A stretch of 64,000 nucleotides of DNA. Origin: Methanobacteriota archaeon. GTDB lineage: Archaea > Thermoplasmatota > Thermoplasmata > Thermoplasmatales > ARK-15. A program made the translations under genes and the position numbers. How positions within the stretch are numbered: the first letter of the stretch is position 1; each line of letters begins with the position of its first letter. Shown here piece by piece: positions 1 through 8,410 of the stretch. Location: the NCBI GenBank assembly GCA_009758405.1, contig WSBC01000024.1:25463-89462 (forward strand), in the 5' to 3' direction. The notes beneath the pieces were generated by a model. The model ran no database searches, was not told where the DNA came from, and saw only the letters and a list, made by a program, of their open reading frames with translations.

Positions 1-168
1 TCTGATCTTAAATATATGGCTGAATTCTGGGTTGAAGAGATTAAATGTGTTTCAGATAATTTGAATGCCATTCTTTATGGAGTGGTGAGTGCCAAGACAG
101 GGGAAAATGTTGAAGAAGGTTTTAAAATAATGTGTAAAAAGATAATGAAGGGAACGAACAAGGTATGA
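1..168 (+). CDS. Small Ras-like GTPase, C-terminal end only
   Basis: Only the last 55 codons are inside the window. They read in frame to a TGA that overlaps the next start codon (ATGA). The residues YGVVSAKTGENVEEGF match the G5 box (SAK) and following helix of Ras/Rab/Arf-like GTPases, where the SAK segment contacts the guanine base. The tail is lysine-rich (CKKIMKGTNKV) with no clear lipidation signal. The role is unknown: archaeal small GTPases are poorly characterised. The 4-bp overlap suggests co-translation with the tRNA-splicing endonuclease. The P-loop and switch regions lie off the left edge, so nucleotide binding cannot be checked here. Confidence 0.7.
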   Translation, partial: SDLKYMAEFWVEEIKCVSDNLNAILYGVVSAKTGENVEEGFKIMCKKIMKGTNKV

Positions 169-905
169 TTTTTTCAATAAAAAACGGTAGGATATCCTTT
201 AAGAATAGGTCAATAAGAAATAATCTTTTAAACGAGGGATATAATGTAATGGGAAAAAGGGATTTTTATCTTGATCCCATCGAAGCAATTTTTCTAATGA
301 AGGAAAAGGGCGCAAAGATAGTAAGCGATGGAAAGGAAATGAATCCTGAAGATATTGAAAATATATTTAATGTTGATAAAAGATATTACGCTGTATATAG
401 TGATTTAAGAAAAAGGGGATATAAAATAAATAATCTTCTTTACCTTGAAAGGGAAGGTCTTAACGTTTATATATTTTCCCCCAGGGATGCTGTAGTTCTA
501 GAAGAACTAAAGGATTCAATTGTGGCAATAGTTGATGATGATCTAGACTGTACTTATTTTAAAATTAAGATGGAGGATATTTATGGCGAATTTGATGGAT
601 ACGATGATTATTTTATTGGTGGAAAGGGGGAGTTTAGTGATGAATACAAAAAGGAGCTGCACGATGACCTTGTGAGAAGAGGTTGTAGGGTAAAGTCAGG
701 TCTAAAATTTGGCACAGAATTTATTGCTTACACGAATAGGGAGGATGTGCATTCAAGATATATGGTAAAAATACTCAGGAATGGTATGGAATGGATAGAG
801 GTGGCTGGTCTTAGCAGGGTTGCAAATGGCGTTAAAAAGACTCTTTTACTTGCAACAAAAAACCAAGATTTCAAATACTATTCAGTTACATGGTTCAGGC
901 CCTAA
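165..905 (+). CDS. endA: tRNA-splicing endonuclease, alpha2-type
   Basis: This enzyme cuts bulge-helix-bulge (BHB) motifs in intron-containing pre-tRNA and pre-rRNA. The 246-aa chain has a degenerate N-terminal repeat (about 1-145) and a catalytic C-terminal repeat (about 155-246) containing SGLKFGTEFIAY. By family knowledge the catalytic triad would be Tyr189, His196 (in VHSRY) and Lys224 or Lys225 (in NGVKK). The N-terminal half lacks this triad. Two unequal repeats in one chain fit the alpha2 homodimer class, though it is somewhat shorter than the roughly 300 aa usual there. The start overlaps the upstream GTPase stop, and the 3' end overlaps a convergent acetyltransferase by 24 bp. Confidence 0.85.
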   Translation: MIFSIKNGRISFKNRSIRNNLLNEGYNVMGKRDFYLDPIEAIFLMKEKGAKIVSDGKEMNPEDIENIFNVDKRYYAVYSDLRKRGYKINNLLYLEREGLNVYIFSPRDAVVLEELKDSIVAIVDDDLDCTYFKIKMEDIYGEFDGYDDYFIGGKGEFSDEYKKELHDDLVRRGCRVKSGLKFGTEFIAYTNREDVHSRYMVKILRNGMEWIEVAGLSRVANGVKKTLLLATKNQDFKYYSVTWFRP

Positions 906-1325
906 ACACTTTTCCATAAAATAAGCATTCCTGGACCCCCTGTAGGGAATTAAATAGTAATTTTCAAGAACCTTGATCCTTCTGTATCCAAGTGACTCAT
1001 AAAATTTTATTGCTCTGAAATTCTTTTCCCTTACCTCAAGAACAACACGCTTTTTTCCATATTTTATGCAAATATTTTCCATTTCCTTCATCAATACACT
1101 TCCTATCCCCTTCCCCTTCTCCCTTGGCATAACAGCTATTGACTCAACATGGCAGGAGCAGTCTTCAAAGAAAAATGAGATATAACCCTTTTCATCATAA
1201 AGTAGAACTATAGAGTTCATTATCATTTCCCTAATCTCATCGTCAAGGTAGGAAAATCTCCCAAACACCCTTTTCTCTATTCTTTTTATGATCTCAAAAT
1301 CATCGATACTACCCTGCCTTATCAT
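882..1325 (-). CDS. RimI-like GNAT N-acetyltransferase
   Basis: The 147-aa protein has the GNAT fold. The acetyl-CoA loop reads REKGKGIGSVLMKEME (about 88-103), and a C-terminal FYESLGYRR segment is typical of RimI and the archaeal N-terminal acetyltransferases. The likely substrates are protein N-termini (family inference); a small-molecule substrate cannot be excluded. It is monocistronic, with an AT-rich TATA-like stretch about 25-35 bp before the ATG that suggests a leaderless transcript. Confidence 0.75.
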   Translation of the reverse strand: MIRQGSIDDFEIIKRIEKRVFGRFSYLDDEIREMIMNSIVLLYDEKGYISFFFEDCSCHVESIAVMPREKGKGIGSVLMKEMENICIKYGKKRVVLEVREKNFRAIKFYESLGYRRIKVLENYYLIPYRGSRNAYFMEKCLGPEPCN

Positions 1326-1410
1326 TCCATAATGTATAGAAAAATTAGGATTTATTTTTTAGGGTTAAAACTTGCAAATATTTTTAAGCTCATGATTAAT
1401 TAATAATTCT

Positions 1411-1653
1411 ATGGATAAACCCCTTGAGAATTACTGCATTTATCATAGGGAAAATATGTGCTTCTTTATAGTTTCTAAACCTACAAGATGCAGATTATGC
1501 TTCAACTTTGTTACATTTGATCAAAAGGTAAAATCAAAATATAAGATTACTAAGGATTATGCCACACTTTATGATATAATTAAGGAGGATAGGACCTTCA
1601 GGGCACTTTTCCCCCAAGAGGGAGAAAAAGTGCAAACCACACTGGGCATCTAA
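1411..1653 (+). CDS. Small cysteine-containing protein, unknown
   Basis: An 80-aa protein I do not recognise. Cys9, His12, Cys17, Cys27 and Cys30 (CRLC) could bind a metal. The rest is charged, and the chain ends in KVQTTLGI. That tail resembles the start of an archaeal PCNA-binding box but lacks the aromatic pair. A TATA-like AAATATTTTTAA lies about 30 bp before the ATG, supporting a real leaderless transcript. The stop overlaps the convergent site-2 protease end by 4 bp. Confidence 0.55.
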   Translation: MDKPLENYCIYHRENMCFFIVSKPTRCRLCFNFVTFDQKVKSKYKITKDYATLYDIIKEDRTFRALFPQEGEKVQTTLGI

Positions 1654-3158
1654 AAAATCCTTGGATATATGAATTGCCACAAAATAAGGAAAAGAACAAG
1701 CAATGAAAGTGCAATTGAAACACCATTGGCAATACTTTCATTTTTCATTACCTTATATCTTTCAAGCAATCCTGATATCATATCCTTGAGAACATAACCA
1801 CCATCCAATGGGAGGAGTGGAAGCGCATTTGTTAGTCCAAGCATGAGGTTTATCCAAAATATCCAGTAAAATATGTTTGCAATCGGCCAGAACAATATAG
1901 GGGAGAATGGAGTTAAATAAACACTCTGGAAGTATGAAGGAAATGGTGAAAGGCCTATGAAGGGTAATGTTATTATGAATATGAAACCCTGCAATATTCC
2001 ACCCGAGAATGGATTTGATAGCATGGAAATAATACCCTTTGGATCAGAAAATGTAGAATTCATGTATGCCATTGAAACTCCAAGGAAACCCTTCCCCTTG
2101 TATGATGGGCTGTTGTAATTTGGATAATAGTTTTCATAGAATTTATACTTGTCTATAAGTGTAACATTGTAATAAAGGTCCTTGCCATTGAAAATAAAAT
2201 GGAGGAAGATATTTTCACCCGCCGTTGTGTTTTCCATAAAGGAATTGAAGTATGAGTAATTCCTAATTAAGATGTTATTTATAGATATCAATACCTCTCC
2301 ATCTTTTATTCCTGCAGAGTATGCAGGACTACCTTGAAGAACATTATTTACCCATAGACCGGAAATAGAGTAAACTTGTTTTATAGAGGAGTCCCTAATT
2401 AAATTTAGGGGTACCAATTTTCCAGGGTCAATATTAATGTAATTTATACTGGAAGAGGTAACATTTATTCCATCTATTGATAGCAAAAGATCCCCTGCCT
2501 TTATTGACTGATTTCCAGAATATGTAACAAGCGCACCATTAGAAGGCGATGAAACTAAAGAGACCATTAAAATAAAAAGTACAAGAAATACAAAGGATAC
2601 AACTATGTTTGTGGAAGGCCCTGCAGAAAAAACCTTCATCCTTATTTTTCTTTTGCTTTTTGCCAACTTTTCTTCATCAGGTTCAACAAATGCTCCAATA
2701 GGAACTATAAATAGTAATATGCCCATTGATTTTATATTAATATCATTGTTTGCACTTTGTAATCCATGTGATAGTTCATGCAATACAACTGCAACAATTA
2801 TGGCTACTATGCCATATGTAATAGGTATGAACGGATTGATACCTGGAAGTCCGATTGCTGCAAGTGGTGAAGGTGCAAGTGATTTGGGCAATCCTATTAC
2901 AAGTATTGCCTCCCAAAATAAAAGCGCCATTGTAAGAACCATGAATATTAATGTGAGAACAATGGAAAATAATCCATACTTAGACCAAAATGATTTTTTG
3001 CCCCATTTTTCTATATAATCCTTCCCCCTTGTGGTACTTATCATCAGCGCAGGTCCATAAGGTCTAATTATCCTATATTTCTTTTTTGAAACATATAAAA
3101 TAATAAGAAACCAGAATAAAAAAATTAAAAGAATTATGGTAAGCCAGGGCATAATCAA
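1650..3158 (-). CDS. Site-2 protease family membrane metalloprotease (M50)
   Basis: An intramembrane zinc metalloprotease of 502 aa that would cut transmembrane segments, for example of anti-sigma-like or regulatory factors. HELSH at 127-131 supplies the zinc histidines and catalytic Glu. A second motif, NALPLLPLDGGY near the C-terminus, supplies the third ligand Asp. Transmembrane helices flank both motifs, and a PDZ-like domain (about 215-340, containing LQGSPAYSAGIKDGEVL) lies between them. The start codon overlaps the stop of the TBP gene (ATGA), so the protease is translated downstream of a general transcription factor. Its substrate is unknown. Confidence 0.88.
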   Translation of the reverse strand: MIMPWLTIILLIFLFWFLIILYVSKKKYRIIRPYGPALMISTTRGKDYIEKWGKKSFWSKYGLFSIVLTLIFMVLTMALLFWEAILVIGLPKSLAPSPLAAIGLPGINPFIPITYGIVAIIVAVVLHELSHGLQSANNDINIKSMGILLFIVPIGAFVEPDEEKLAKSKRKIRMKVFSAGPSTNIVVSFVFLVLFILMVSLVSSPSNGALVTYSGNQSIKAGDLLLSIDGINVTSSSINYINIDPGKLVPLNLIRDSSIKQVYSISGLWVNNVLQGSPAYSAGIKDGEVLISINNILIRNYSYFNSFMENTTAGENIFLHFIFNGKDLYYNVTLIDKYKFYENYYPNYNSPSYKGKGFLGVSMAYMNSTFSDPKGIISMLSNPFSGGILQGFIFIITLPFIGLSPFPSYFQSVYLTPFSPILFWPIANIFYWIFWINLMLGLTNALPLLPLDGGYVLKDMISGLLERYKVMKNESIANGVSIALSLLVLFLILWQFIYPRIF

Positions 3159-3706
3159 AGATAACCTATTTTTTCAAGCTCTTTTTTGAGCTTATTAACT
3201 GCCTCTATGATCTCCTCTTCCCTCTTTGCACCTGTGCATACAACCTTTCCGGAACCAAATAATAGGAGAACTACCTTTGGTTCCTCTACCCTATATACCA
3301 GGCCGGGAAATTGTTCTGGCTCATATTCAACATTCTCAAGTCCCAGGCTCATGGCAATATCTGTAAGGTTTAAATCTACACCAAGATCATAGACAGCAAC
3401 TATGTTCTGAACAATAATTTCTGGTTTCTCATAAACATCAATACCAGCCTTCCTCAGTTTCTGTATTATTGTGTCTATTGTTTGATTTACAGCACCAATA
3501 TCCTTTGCTCCAGTGCAATTTACCTTTCCGCTCCTGAAGATTAGGACGGCAGTCTTTGGAACGTGTAGCCTGTATATAAGGCCAGGAAACTGGTCTGGTT
3601 CGTATTCCGATCCATCAAGAACAATTGCTATCCTGCTCAAATCCAGTTTATCTGCAATTGTAGTTGAGGCCACTATGTTTTCAATAGTCACCTTATCGTC
3701 ATTCAT
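3155..3706 (-). CDS. tbp: TATA-box-binding protein
   Basis: General transcription factor that binds promoter TATA boxes and, with TFB, recruits RNA polymerase. The 183 aa form the two imperfect repeats of the saddle, each with the signature FPGL(I/V)YR and a (F/L)xSGKVxCTGAK block. A Shine-Dalgarno AGGTGA lies about 7 nt before the ATG, and a TATA-like TTTAAATA lies further upstream. It is followed with a 4-bp overlap by a site-2 protease. Confidence 0.97.
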   Translation of the reverse strand: MNDDKVTIENIVASTTIADKLDLSRIAIVLDGSEYEPDQFPGLIYRLHVPKTAVLIFRSGKVNCTGAKDIGAVNQTIDTIIQKLRKAGIDVYEKPEIIVQNIVAVYDLGVDLNLTDIAMSLGLENVEYEPEQFPGLVYRVEEPKVVLLLFGSGKVVCTGAKREEEIIEAVNKLKKELEKIGYL

Positions 3707-3743
3707 AAAACTTCACCTTTAAACTTGTATTTAAATATAGTAT

Positions 3744-4427
3744 TTATATTTTGGTCTTTAACCATAACTGATAGAATAATGCACCCCCGAACCTCCTACC
3801 CTCCCTTATAAGTCTCAGCCCATTATTTTTAAACATTCTTTCAATTCTTTTCCTGCTTGGATAATCAAGATAAGTGAAAAATAGTGTGAAATATTCATGT
3901 ATAAGCCTACCCCTGGTTACAAGAATTGATGATAAAACAGGAAAAATTAGTATATAAATGAAAAAAAAGAATTGGATTATAGGATTGTCTGGTTTTCCAA
4001 TATCCACAAGCAAAAACTTTCCATTTTCATTCAAGACCCTTGATATCTCATTTGCTGCCTTTTCATGGGAGATTGCATCCCTGAATGAAAATGCACAGGT
4101 GATGAGATCAAAGGAAGAATTCCTAAAGGGCATATTCTCAAATTTTCCAAGAATCCTTTCACCCTTTACCCTGTTGATCGCTAGTAGACCTTTTGATGGG
4201 TCCATCATAAATACATTTTTTACACCTAACTTTTTAGTAACAATCTCAGCCATGTTCCCTGGTCCAGAACCAGCATCAAGATAATCATTTGCAAAGTCAA
4301 TATTTTCTAGACCCTCCTCCCTTATATATTTATCATTTCCAAGGCTCATTATACTGTTCATTTTTTCATAGTATGGCATCAGCCTCTCAAGACTCTCCTC
4401 AAGATCCTTCCATCTATAATCTTTCAT
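3744..4427 (-). CDS. Class I SAM-dependent methyltransferase, UbiE/MenG-like
   Basis: The 227-aa protein carries the SAM-binding motif I LDAGSGPGNMA (50-60) and a motif IV-like FDLITCAFSFRDA. FRDA after the acidic motif is reminiscent of UbiE/MenG, which methylate quinone rings. A hydrophobic segment around 155-170 suggests membrane contact. MqnD elsewhere in the window makes a demethylmenaquinone methyltransferase plausible, but this is inference. The start overlaps the stop of the upstream EF-Tu-like gene (ATGA), indicating an operon. Confidence 0.7.
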   Translation of the reverse strand: MKDYRWKDLEESLERLMPYYEKMNSIMSLGNDKYIREEGLENIDFANDYLDAGSGPGNMAEIVTKKLGVKNVFMMDPSKGLLAINRVKGERILGKFENMPFRNSSFDLITCAFSFRDAISHEKAANEISRVLNENGKFLLVDIGKPDNPIIQFFFFIYILIFPVLSSILVTRGRLIHEYFTLFFTYLDYPSRKRIERMFKNNGLRLIREGRRFGGALFYQLWLKTKI

Positions 4428-5344
4428 CTAAAAACTTTTCCCCCTCCGTAAATCCTAGGCATTTTTTCTTGCTGTCCAATCACATAATAGTCTTCTGTTA
4501 TTGCAATTTCCTGTTCAAGATCAAGCAAGATTATATTTGATGAAATATCGGAAACATTTGCCGGATACTTTCCCATGTTTGTATATAACTGTACCTTTGC
4601 GCCAGGATATAGTTCCTCCTTTACTGCCAGGCTTCTTTTTACCTTGATCCTGATTGAAGAGGAGGTCATAAACCTTTCATGAGATGCAAGAATTGAGCCT
4701 CTCTCCACATCCTCGGGTTCAACACCTCTGAGGGCAAGACCCACCCTTGCACCTACAGGTGCCATTTCAACATCCACATCCTGCATCTGTATGCTTCTTA
4801 TTTCTGTACTTTTTTGACCAGGAAAGATTCTAATCTCCTGATGCTTTACTATATTGCCAGATTTAACAAAGCCAAGGGCAACAGTACCTACACCCTTTAC
4901 ACTAAAGGACTGGTCTACAACTACGTAACCCTCTCCATCCGCATTCCTTTCCCCAAGACCATTTAGAAAATCCAATATGGAATCAATATTCCTGCCGGAA
5001 TAAGAGTAATTCTCCATAGGTGTATTTTTAACGAACATCCTAATCTTTTTAAGATTATCCTCTTCGCCTATGAAAATGCCTCTTTCTATATTGAAACTTT
5101 CAAGTGCAACAAGTACCTCCCCAAGATCCCTATCTATTTTTCCTACGTCTATTATTGCAGCATCTGCCACGGAGGCTGCCAGAGCAAGTGGAACGATTCT
5201 CTCAGGAAATTTTATTGGGAGAAGAAATGTAAAGACATCGTTTCCACTCTTTCTATTGTAATACCTAATATCGGTTTCAGATCCCTGCTTTGATATATTT
5301 TTTAACAAAGTTTCATCCATATACGAAATCAGGGTATGATTCAT
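4424..5344 (-). CDS. EF-Tu/SelB-like protein with a degenerate GTPase domain
   Basis: A 306-aa protein related to translation elongation factors. Residues about 140-225 resemble EF-Tu domain 2 (KGVGTVALGFVKSG, then PVGARVGLALRGV), followed by a domain-3-like beta region. The N-terminal 135 residues look like a shrunken G domain. I find no P-loop (GxxxxGK[ST]), no DxxG and no NKxD, so GTP binding appears lost. Short EF-Tu-like pseudo-GTPases occur in Euryarchaeota (family knowledge); their role is not established. A Shine-Dalgarno AAGGTG lies 4-5 nt before the ATG, with a TATA-like TAGTATAAATG upstream. Confidence 0.7.
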   Translation of the reverse strand: MNHTLISYMDETLLKNISKQGSETDIRYYNRKSGNDVFTFLLPIKFPERIVPLALAASVADAAIIDVGKIDRDLGEVLVALESFNIERGIFIGEEDNLKKIRMFVKNTPMENYSYSGRNIDSILDFLNGLGERNADGEGYVVVDQSFSVKGVGTVALGFVKSGNIVKHQEIRIFPGQKSTEIRSIQMQDVDVEMAPVGARVGLALRGVEPEDVERGSILASHERFMTSSSIRIKVKRSLAVKEELYPGAKVQLYTNMGKYPANVSDISSNIILLDLEQEIAITEDYYVIGQQEKMPRIYGGGKVFR

Positions 5345-5415
5345 AAGCTACACCTTAAATCAAAATCTCATTTATACTAATTAACTTTTTGAATTAGTAT
5401 TCATTATCATTATAC

Positions 5416-6159
5416 ATGGCTTGCGGTAAGATTTTAACAACTTGGAGTATAGGAGGGATGTACTGGATTAAGATTATTTTTTCTATCGCATTTTACATTT
5501 TAGGAATAATATTAATTGTAGCATCACATTTTTCCATATTTGGTTTTTTGGTTGGATTTCTATTAATAACATTGGGAATAATATATGGCTCATTTTTACC
5601 TCGCCGCGGTACACCAGGTAAAGACACAATATATGCTAAATTGTTTGAAAATTGCTATTTAGGCTATTCTGCTCCCCTTGGCCTACCTGATGTATCTATA
5701 GATTTTTCAAAAAATCCAAAATTGCTTGTTATAAGGTATGCATACTATTTTTCTCCTGGCCTCTTCAGGGCACTGGATCTTCCTTGGCAGGGATGGAACA
5801 TATTATTTATAGAAGGTAAAGGTATTGCATGGGGTCCCAATTTCTCAATAGTAAATTATATAAGGAGGGATCATGTGTTTATGGGGTCGGTTATAAAAAG
5901 GTTTAGAGAACTAAATCTAGAAGTTGAATATGTCACACTTGATCCCCAATATATGGATATATTTGTTGAAGAAATGAAAAGGGTAGCTCCTTCTCAAATG
6001 AGCTTAAAAGAAATGATTAGGGAAATAGGTTTGTTAGAGGATGGTACTTTTGCATCAAAAAGGCCTGAAAAAATTTATGAACCTCCTCAAAATCTTCAAA
6101 GGGCTAATGTGAACCAAAGATACGAGGATCTCCTTCCAGGGATACTCTCAAAATATTAG
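5416..6159 (+). CDS. Membrane-anchored protein of unknown function
   Basis: A 247-aa protein with two transmembrane helices at about 17-60 and a soluble remainder with no motif I recognise. The ATG used follows a weak promoter region. A second ATG at 5458 (residue 15, just before the first helix) follows a GGAG and is a good alternative start. The stop TAG ends on the first base of the tRNA-Thr gene, so the transcript may be shared and then cut by tRNA processing. Confidence 0.6.
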   Translation: MACGKILTTWSIGGMYWIKIIFSIAFYILGIILIVASHFSIFGFLVGFLLITLGIIYGSFLPRRGTPGKDTIYAKLFENCYLGYSAPLGLPDVSIDFSKNPKLLVIRYAYYFSPGLFRALDLPWQGWNILFIEGKGIAWGPNFSIVNYIRRDHVFMGSVIKRFRELNLEVEYVTLDPQYMDIFVEEMKRVAPSQMSLKEMIREIGLLEDGTFASKRPEKIYEPPQNLQRANVNQRYEDLLPGILSKY

Positions 6160-6231
6160 CCACCGTAGCTCAGTAGGTAGAGCGGCTGATTCGTAATCAG
6201 CAGGTCGGGGGTTCGAAACCCTCCGGTGGCT
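6159..6231 (+). tRNA. tRNA-Thr (anticodon CGT)
   Basis: Full cloverleaf. The 7-bp acceptor stem is GCCACCG/CGGTGGC, the D arm is GCTC/GAGC, the anticodon stem is GCTGA/TCAGC around loop TTCGTAA, and the T loop is GTTCGAAAC. The anticodon CGT reads ACG. U73 as discriminator fits archaeal tRNA-Thr. No intron is seen and the CCA end is not encoded. Its first base is the last base of the preceding gene's stop codon. Confidence 0.95.
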
Positions 6232-6292
6232 CTTCATTGAATAGATTATTAAAAAAGATATTTTTAAATAGTTTTAGAAATTCTTTCTATTT

Positions 6293-6901
6293 ATGATTGT
6301 GAAGGGCAACATTGAAATTATAGAAGGAACTATGTGTAATGTATATGTGTTTAAATTGAACGATAAGATTATTCAGGTGGATGCAGGAATGAAGGGAAGC
6401 GCGAAAAAAATAATTGATTATTACCAAAAAAGGAATCTAAGGCCTGATGTTGTATTAATCACACATTACCATATCGACCATATAGGATCTCTGGGAATAA
6501 TAAAGGAGAAATACAATCCTGAAATATATGCGAATAAATTGGAGATACCTGTTATAGAGGGTAAATCAAGTATGGGAAGGCCTAAATCCCTTGGGGCTAG
6601 AATAATGTTCTCATTCATGAAGCCAGATAAAGTAAGTGGCATTAAGCCCTTAGAGGACCTGAAGATTGAAGGCCTTAAGATTTTAGAAACACCAGGGCAC
6701 ACACCAGGAAGTACATCATTCATTGTTGAAAAGGAGAACTCTGTTTTTATAGGAGATGCAGCATCAAGTGTTAATGGAACCTTGCAAATAAACGAGAAAT
6801 ACACAATGGATATGGAAAAAGCAAAGGAATCTCTTAATAAGATAAGATCACTTAGCCCAATACTTGTACTGCCTGGCCACGGTGAGCCTCTTCAGATCTA
6901 G
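6293..6901 (+). CDS. Metallo-beta-lactamase-fold hydrolase
   Basis: The 202-aa protein has the glyoxalase-II-like MBL fold. The metal motif THYHIDHIG (HxHxDH) lies at about 62-70, followed by ETPGHTPGS and GDAAS, and a final LPGHGEP. The compact size suits a thioesterase or hydroxyacylglutathione-hydrolase-like enzyme; the substrate cannot be told. A TATA-like TTTTTAAATAG lies about 25 bp before the ATG, which suggests a leaderless mRNA. It ends with a 4-bp overlap with the convergent threonine synthase gene. Confidence 0.85.
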   Translation: MIVKGNIEIIEGTMCNVYVFKLNDKIIQVDAGMKGSAKKIIDYYQKRNLRPDVVLITHYHIDHIGSLGIIKEKYNPEIYANKLEIPVIEGKSSMGRPKSLGARIMFSFMKPDKVSGIKPLEDLKIEGLKILETPGHTPGSTSFIVEKENSVFIGDAASSVNGTLQINEKYTMDMEKAKESLNKIRSLSPILVLPGHGEPLQI

Positions 6902-7914
6902 ATATTTTTTATCCCGTGGCCAGTAAGTATAATCAAATTTTCCCCATTATATTTTTTCTTTTTCAGAGCAGCATAGGCGGTGGCCGAGCTATATTCAACA
7001 GATATACCCTTTTTTAATAGTTCCTTCCTTGCCTCAATAATCTCATCTTCTTTTACTATTGTGCATTCATTGTTTCTCATTATACTGAGCATCTCATCCA
7101 GCAGCAGGGGCGATGTACTTATTAATGCATCCGCTACAGAAGTAATTTTTTCAGGTGGAATATATTTTTCATTTCTAAGTGCATGGCACAAGGGAGAAAC
7201 TTGTTCAGTTTGAACTGCAACAAATATTGGCATTTTCTCAATTAAATTATTTTTGTAAAGATGTAAAAAACCATAATAAACACCAAGCAGCAATGTACCA
7301 GCAGAAACAGGAATAAAAATCCTATCTGGAAAACTATTTTTCATATCCCTAAAAATCTCATAGGAAATCATTCTCATTCCATCCCTGAACTCTGGATTTA
7401 TCACGTGGCTGGCAAAGTACCCTTCAGCATTCATTGCCTCCCTTGCCACATCACTCCTTGAACCACTTATCCTGTGTATTTTTGCGCCATAGGATTCTAT
7501 TTGCTTTATTTTGAATTCGTTTGCCTTTTCTGGAACATAGATATGTACCTCCAATCCTGCCCTTGCTCCATAGGCAGCAATTGATGCTCCAGCATTTCCA
7601 GATGAATCCTCATTTATTCTTTTTATTTTATTTTTATCAAGATAGCTCTTCAGAGATGATATAAGTGTAACAGCACCCCTATCCTTGTATGAAAGTGTTG
7701 GTGATATATGCTCCATTTTAAAAATAGCATCATCATATAAGAGTGGCGTATTTCCCTCACCTAGGCTCACCCATTCATCAATGTAAGGAAAATTCTTCCT
7801 AAGATCGGAATGGAATTCCTCCTCAAAAAAAGGCTTGAACAAGCCTCCACACCTACTACAAAAAAGTTCATGATCCCTCCTTTCTTCACCACATCTGTTG
7901 CATATAAATTTCAT
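6898..7914 (-). CDS. thrC: Threonine synthase (PLP-dependent)
   Basis: It converts O-phosphohomoserine to threonine. The ATG chosen gives 338 aa beginning MKFICNRCGEE, with a Zn-ribbon-like CxxC...CSRC start. The in-frame stretch upstream does not look like protein. PLP lysine motif: SPTLSYKDRG, the counterpart of PTGSFKDRG. Further family marks are NEDSSGNAGASIAAYGA and a glycine-rich phosphate loop PVSAGTLLLG. It is slightly shorter than many family members. It is divergent from the S8e operon, and the shared region holds a TATA-like ATTTATATAA. Confidence 0.85.
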   Translation of the reverse strand: MKFICNRCGEERRDHELFCSRCGGLFKPFFEEEFHSDLRKNFPYIDEWVSLGEGNTPLLYDDAIFKMEHISPTLSYKDRGAVTLISSLKSYLDKNKIKRINEDSSGNAGASIAAYGARAGLEVHIYVPEKANEFKIKQIESYGAKIHRISGSRSDVAREAMNAEGYFASHVINPEFRDGMRMISYEIFRDMKNSFPDRIFIPVSAGTLLLGVYYGFLHLYKNNLIEKMPIFVAVQTEQVSPLCHALRNEKYIPPEKITSVADALISTSPLLLDEMLSIMRNNECTIVKEDEIIEARKELLKKGISVEYSSATAYAALKKKKYNGENLIILTGHGIKNI

Positions 7915-8026
7915 AATTTTTAATATATCAATGGTAAAAAAAAATTTACTGGAAAAGTATTTATATAATTTAAGTATATTCACGAAAAGATCATTTGAAT
8001 GTTTAAATAAAAAGGTAGGTGTAATA

Positions 8027-8410
8027 ATGACATTCTGGCAAGGTAGATCAAATAGGAAAATGACCGGTGGTAAATATAGGCAATTTAGGCATAAGAGGAG
8101 ATACGAGCTTGGGAGTGATCCCGTGCTCACCAGACTAGGGGAAGAGAGGAAAAAGATTGAGAGAACATTTGGTGGTCATTATAAGATAAAAATTTTATCA
8201 ACTAATATGGTAAATGTATATGATCCAGAGGCAAAGGTAATAAAAAGGGCAAAGATAATTACAGTGAAAGAGAATAGGGCTGATCCACATTACATCCAAA
8301 GGAACATAATAAATAAGGGTGCAGTAGTACTTACAGAACTGGGCATGGTAAGGATAACATCCAGGCCCGGTCAGGATGGTGTCCTGAACGGCGTTTTGAT
8401 AGGGAAATGA
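8027..8410 (+). CDS. rps8e: Ribosomal protein S8e
   Basis: A small-subunit ribosomal protein found only in archaea and eukaryotes. The 127 aa begin MTFWQGRSNRKMTGG, the usual S8e N-terminus, and end in a basic SRPGQDGVLNGVLIG. The start is set by this N-terminus and by the upstream GGTAGGTG Shine-Dalgarno; the longer in-frame extension is not S8e-like. The stop overlaps the SRP19 start (ATGA). Confidence 0.96.
   Translation: MTFWQGRSNRKMTGGKYRQFRHKRRYELGSDPVLTRLGEERKKIERTFGGHYKIKILSTNMVNVYDPEAKVIKRAKIITVKENRADPHYIQRNIINKGAVVLTELGMVRITSRPGQDGVLNGVLIGK

Noticed and set aside
1636-1653. PCNA-interacting motif at the end of the 80-aa protein
   Set aside because: QTTLGI lacks the aromatic pair of a PIP box; kept only as a remark.
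2605-3018. 137-codon plus-strand frame opposite the site-2 protease gene
   Set aside because: Antisense shadow of a strong M50 gene; composition follows the complement and shows no motif.
7898-8026. 43-residue extension of S8e
   Set aside because: S8e normally begins at M(x)FWQG-type sequence, and a Shine-Dalgarno precedes that ATG.
7915-8130. N-terminal extension of threonine synthase
   Set aside because: It would run across the divergent S8e promoter and start; the residues are low-complexity Phe/Leu/Ile and not protein-like.
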